From: Clavelina lepadiformis | Taxonomy: Eukaryota > Chordata > Ascidiacea > Aplousobranchia > Clavelinidae | Reading direction: 5' to 3' | DNA length: 64,000 bases | NCBI RefSeq assembly: GCF_947623445.1 | Contig: NC_135246.1 | Coordinates: 14,553,856-14,617,855, forward strand | Part shown: piece by piece, positions 60,526 through 64,000 of the stretch | How the letters are laid out: every line of letters starts with the position of its first letter | Numbering within the stretch: position 1 is the first letter of the stretch | The notes under the pieces: generated by a model | The model's database searches: none | What the model saw: the letters and a program-made list of their open reading frames with translations, nothing else | Told to the model about the DNA's origin: nothing | Made by a program: the position numbers and the translations under genes

Positions 60526-62766
60526 TTTCTCTATAAAAAGCTATTGCAGCAATAGATATCTGGTCTGTTAAGCTTTATCTCGTTCGTAGTGTACATGATT
60601 TTATGTCAATAGTGTCGTACTAAGATACAATTTAACCATGAAACGTTTTTGAAAGAACATGAGTTTGCACAGCGACAAGCACTAAGGTTGCTGCTGATAA
60701 CCTACCACTAGAACATTAAAGTACGTTTCAAGTCGATGTAATATGTGAATATAACATACTTTATTATTTGCTGTAAAGATAAAGTTTCATAGAAATGGTA
60801 GCAAAAATGTTGTTATCAGTACAAAGTCTTGAACATTGCACTTTGGTGCAATTACCCCATGTAAGCTGTTATGTAACTAATCCACTTACGGTTGCTATGG
60901 GTGCCAGTTTGCAGATTTGTCTCCTGTGCCACACAACCCCAAAAAATGTGTGCATATCGGATCTTTGGTGACGTGTAGACCCCTATAAACAATACATAGC
61001 AAGAAACCCATTCACCTGTACGTTGCCGCTACATTCTAAATAAGTTACAGTTATGAATTTCAGTATAGACACGGAGAAGCGCTATGTATATTCGAGAATA
61101 CAGGATTTAACCTAAGCCTTAATGTTTCATTAAAAAAATATAAAACACGAACTCTCCGCTTAATTTCTAATCCCCGAAACGCGAAAGTTTAAAACGAGAA
61201 ATTTTTGTAATACTTGCGTACATATTCAAAATATTTTTACGATGTCCAACCGTTCGCTATGTAACTTTCTGCACGCTTACTTTCAAACGATACACTTGGT
61301 TAAAATCCTTTAAATGTTAGCATTGTTTCGAAAATCCAAGCAACAGTGCAACGTTTCTTTTTTTTGTCCGAAGATCATATTTATTTGACTATTTGGTAAA
61401 CTTAACGTTTTGCTGCCAGATTGTAATTCCATAGCGTCCCCTTGCGGTTTGCTGTGTCGTCTACTTAACGATTTTCTGAAGCAGCGATAACTTGGTAATG
61501 CCTTCTTTGGCTCCATTATCATCACTTACACTATATTAGAAGCGCCAAAACGGTTTGCGCATTCATTAAAGCAATAAACCAGTCATATGTTTACAATGTT
61601 GAAATTGCCAATCTCTGGCCAAGTTTAGATGTTAGGCTACCTTCATGAAAATTCTTCATGTACTCGTGTATTGTGATATGTATGATCAAGTATGTAATTA
61701 TAACCAGAGGTTATGAAAAAATTAACATTAAAACGTTGTGTAAAATACATGATGTCTATGTCACAAAAGTAAAACCGGTTAGACTAGTTTCACTGGCAAC
61801 AAAAAGTAAAGCTAGAGGCTAAGCATAACATGGCCGGACTTTTTCCCAGTCAGATGTTTTGTAATTTTTGGTATATGTATTGGATTTTCATTAAACCAAG
61901 CAGTCGAGAAATGTTAGACAGTTAGAGAGTTGAGTTTATTTTTTTTAAATAATTTCATTTTTGAGCTCCCTGACACTGACTGTTTGAAAAGTTTGCAGTA
62001 GGCTACATGATCATAAATAAAATCCGTAAAAGGTTTCTAATGCTAGTTATACGCGTTGTGAAATGGGCCTGTAACGGTAAATAGCAAACCAGAAGCAGAT
62101 TTTATTGAGAGTTTATTGTACAATATATATTATGCTGCTAAACACTCATTTGTTATTTGAACCAAAGTTGTACCTTTGGCTACTTAGTTGTTGTATGCAG
62201 CGACACAAAAAGGAAAATGGTATCCAACATCAGAGATAGTGTTAAAACCTTTTTATATAAAATGACATGTCCGGCACATTAATCTTGTCTCCAATTAAAC
62301 ATTCTCATTATTGATCATGTACATTAAGATTTTTGGATGCTGAGAACAGAATTTCAAGCTTGTCAAGATTTATTAACGTAATAGCCTCGGGCCTTGAACG
62401 TGAAGAGTTGTTACATATATACATTAAGACATTTATGGCGAAACACGTAATTTGTCTGCAACAACTTCGAAGATATAAAAGGAACTGTCTAGGCAAAAGG
62501 GAGCAATCAAAGAATGAAAAATTAAAAATTTACAAAATCTTACATCAAAGATAGAATTGTATTGTACAGTATTCCATTGTGTATCAAATCAAATAGTACA
62601 AGCGTACATTGTACGAAGGTTTGTGTTCGTTCGGTCAGGTCAAAAACCTAGAACTTAGCCTACTAATATTTTAATGTACTAATTGGTATATGTTAGACAG
62701 ATTAGATAGAATAGTATATACTCTTAAAGATAATGTTATAAGAAAGATAAATAAGAAGAAAAAAAC

Positions 62767-64000
62767 ATGAAAACAACGTTGATATGCGTGATACTTAGTG
62801 GATGTTTGCTTTTAGTGACAGGTGAGTCTTGCTATTATACTTATGCAGAAATGATGCCAGTTTACTTTTTGAGACAGTTCGTATGAGAATGCACAATGAA
62901 TCTGGGAACACATAAAATGTAATAATATTAAATGAAAATACATGTTACGAGCATGAGACGATCATTGTTCATATTATCGTCACACATGTTACAAATTTTC
63001 AACACCTACAACATTAAAAAATTTTTCTCTAGCGTCGCCTTGCGAACCGAATCCATGTGAAAACGAAGGTGAATGTTTTGAAGAATCGTCCAACGGGAAA
63101 TTCACTTGTTTGTGCACGGAAAATTACGCCGGACTTCGCTGCGATCTTCGTGAGTTTACGAATGCATTGTTACCAAATTACTATCAATGACTTCAAATGC
63201 TTGACTCTGACAATTATCGTAATTTTAAACGTAAAATTAAGATCTGAAAGTATAATCACTGTCAGCCTGTCTTCATACTCAGCGTTTCCTGGCATTACAT
63301 GCGGTAACAAGAGCATAGAAATAACAATCGACAAGCGGATGGTGACCGAACTTGGCCTGGACGACGACACTGGCTTGGTCTACTTTGAAGGCTGGTCGGG
63401 CTGTATAGCGGTGGATAGAAATGGACAATATCACCTTCAAGTGGATGCTCCCTTCACGGATTGTGGGATAAAAATGAGGGTAAAGTAACAAATGAAACTG
63501 CTTTGCCTGCTACGTTTAAACAGCATTAGGAAAATCCCAGCGACATCGTGGTTGATTTGACTATTTTAGGCTTTTGCGAAATAACAAACGGTGCTTGATG
63601 TTTGCCTTTGTAACTTGTAATTTATAACTTTCACTGTCAGTAGCATAAATATATTTTCACTAAAAATCGAATGAACTTCAATTTCTTTTTAGCGAGATGA
63701 AACCCATGGGTATCTCTTCAAACAGAATATTGTTTGGAACAAACGGGATGAAAACATCGAGAGGAAACACATCTTAGTTGACTTTCAGTGCAACTACACC
63801 GATCGTTATGAAATCATGGCTGGACCTATTATCCCCACAGTGACGTAAGAACTAAGAATGTTATCAAGGCCGATGCTGCTGTTGCGGAATTAACTACTGT
63901 AACTGTAACCTATGTCAATTAATTATCAATTTAATCTTTGATACGAACTCGGCTGATGGGTAGTATTTTCTTTACAACAGAACCATCGACTTTGAAACCA
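62767..64000 (+). CDS. Secreted or membrane protein with signal peptide, EGF-like and ZP domains, 5' part
   Basis: Exons 62767-62821, 63033-63149, 63283-63479, 63693-63844 and 63981 to the window end, all in phase. Exon 1 is a signal peptide (MKTTLICVILSGCLLLVTG). Exon 2 is one EGF module with six Cys (PCEPNPC, GEC, FTCLC, GLRC). Exons 3-4 start a ZP-N module: ITCGNKSIEITIDKRM, a conserved Cys at SGCIAV and CGIKMR, YLFKQNIVWN, then ERKHILVDFQCNYT. ZP domains polymerise extracellular matrices or egg coats; EGF+ZP proteins are frequent in invertebrate deuterostomes. The rest of ZP, any protease site and any membrane anchor lie beyond the window, so a specific orthologue cannot be named. Confidence 0.88.

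Larger units (their letters stand above)
58653..62766. other. Intergenic / 5' flank between the ABC transporter and the ZP gene
   Basis: Apart from the two candidate first exons listed above, no gene recognised. Minus frame 61310-61525 and plus frame 62333-62554 have no known motif. The two flanking genes diverge, so both promoters should lie here. Confidence 0.5.

Noticed and set aside
60328..61525. Minus-strand frames upstream of the ABC gene as an independent gene
   Set aside because: Short, basic and motif-free; only the 60423-60525 piece has a convincing donor, and it is listed as a candidate first exon only.
1..64000. CRISPR arrays, rRNA genes, prokaryotic operons
   Set aside because: Nothing of the kind is visible; spliced genes and hAT elements show this is animal nuclear DNA.

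Overview
The window is animal nuclear DNA, A+T-rich, with multi-exon genes whose introns run from under 100 bp to a few kb and carry standard GT-AG borders. Gene content (PP2A B'' subunit, VPS53, RECQL, class II PAQR receptor, LRRIQ4, PSMB2, ABCB11-type pump, EGF+ZP protein) and compactness fit an invertebrate deuterostome. A tunicate is my best guess, from gene density and the ABCB11-like pump, but it is not proved. Exon models below were built by hand from open frames, splice sites and phase agreement, with no transcript evidence.

Layout. 1-12.3 kb (minus): 5' part of a PPP2R3-type gene. Two shared exons (1-94, 811-925) are preceded by at least two alternative 5' ends: a three-exon PR70-like start at 12293, and one giant 781-codon exon (6114-8456). 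A third candidate first exon sits at 1800-1919. 12.3-19 kb: no gene recognised, and a 980-bp hAT element at 15991-16970. 19.2-24.0 kb (minus): two intronless genes in tandem, RECQL upstream of VPS53, 298 bp apart. 25.9-26.3 kb: hAT remnant. 27.0-30.0 kb (minus): a seven-exon membrane progestin receptor-type PAQR gene. 30-36.7 kb: no gene, repeats. 36.8-42.0 kb (plus): an eleven-exon LRRIQ4 gene, convergent with PSMB2 (42.99-45.0 kb, minus, four exons). 45-48.6 kb: repeats, including a Tc1/mariner-like MITE. 48.6-58.7 kb (minus): a full-length ABC exporter of about 32 exons, closest in motif content to ABCB11 (bile salt export pump). 62.77 kb to the end (plus): 5' part of a secreted or membrane protein with a signal peptide, an EGF module and a ZP domain.

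The genes are mostly unrelated housekeeping or signalling loci and do not form a pathway. The only pair that may be co-regulated is RECQL-VPS53. The strongest biological signals are the one-sided decay of the ABC pump's first ATP site (Walker B Glu to Gln in NBD1 matched by LSRGQ in NBD2), the alternative N-termini of the PP2A subunit, and a crowd of short hAT elements. Five of these have perfect 8-bp target duplications that all share a central TA.
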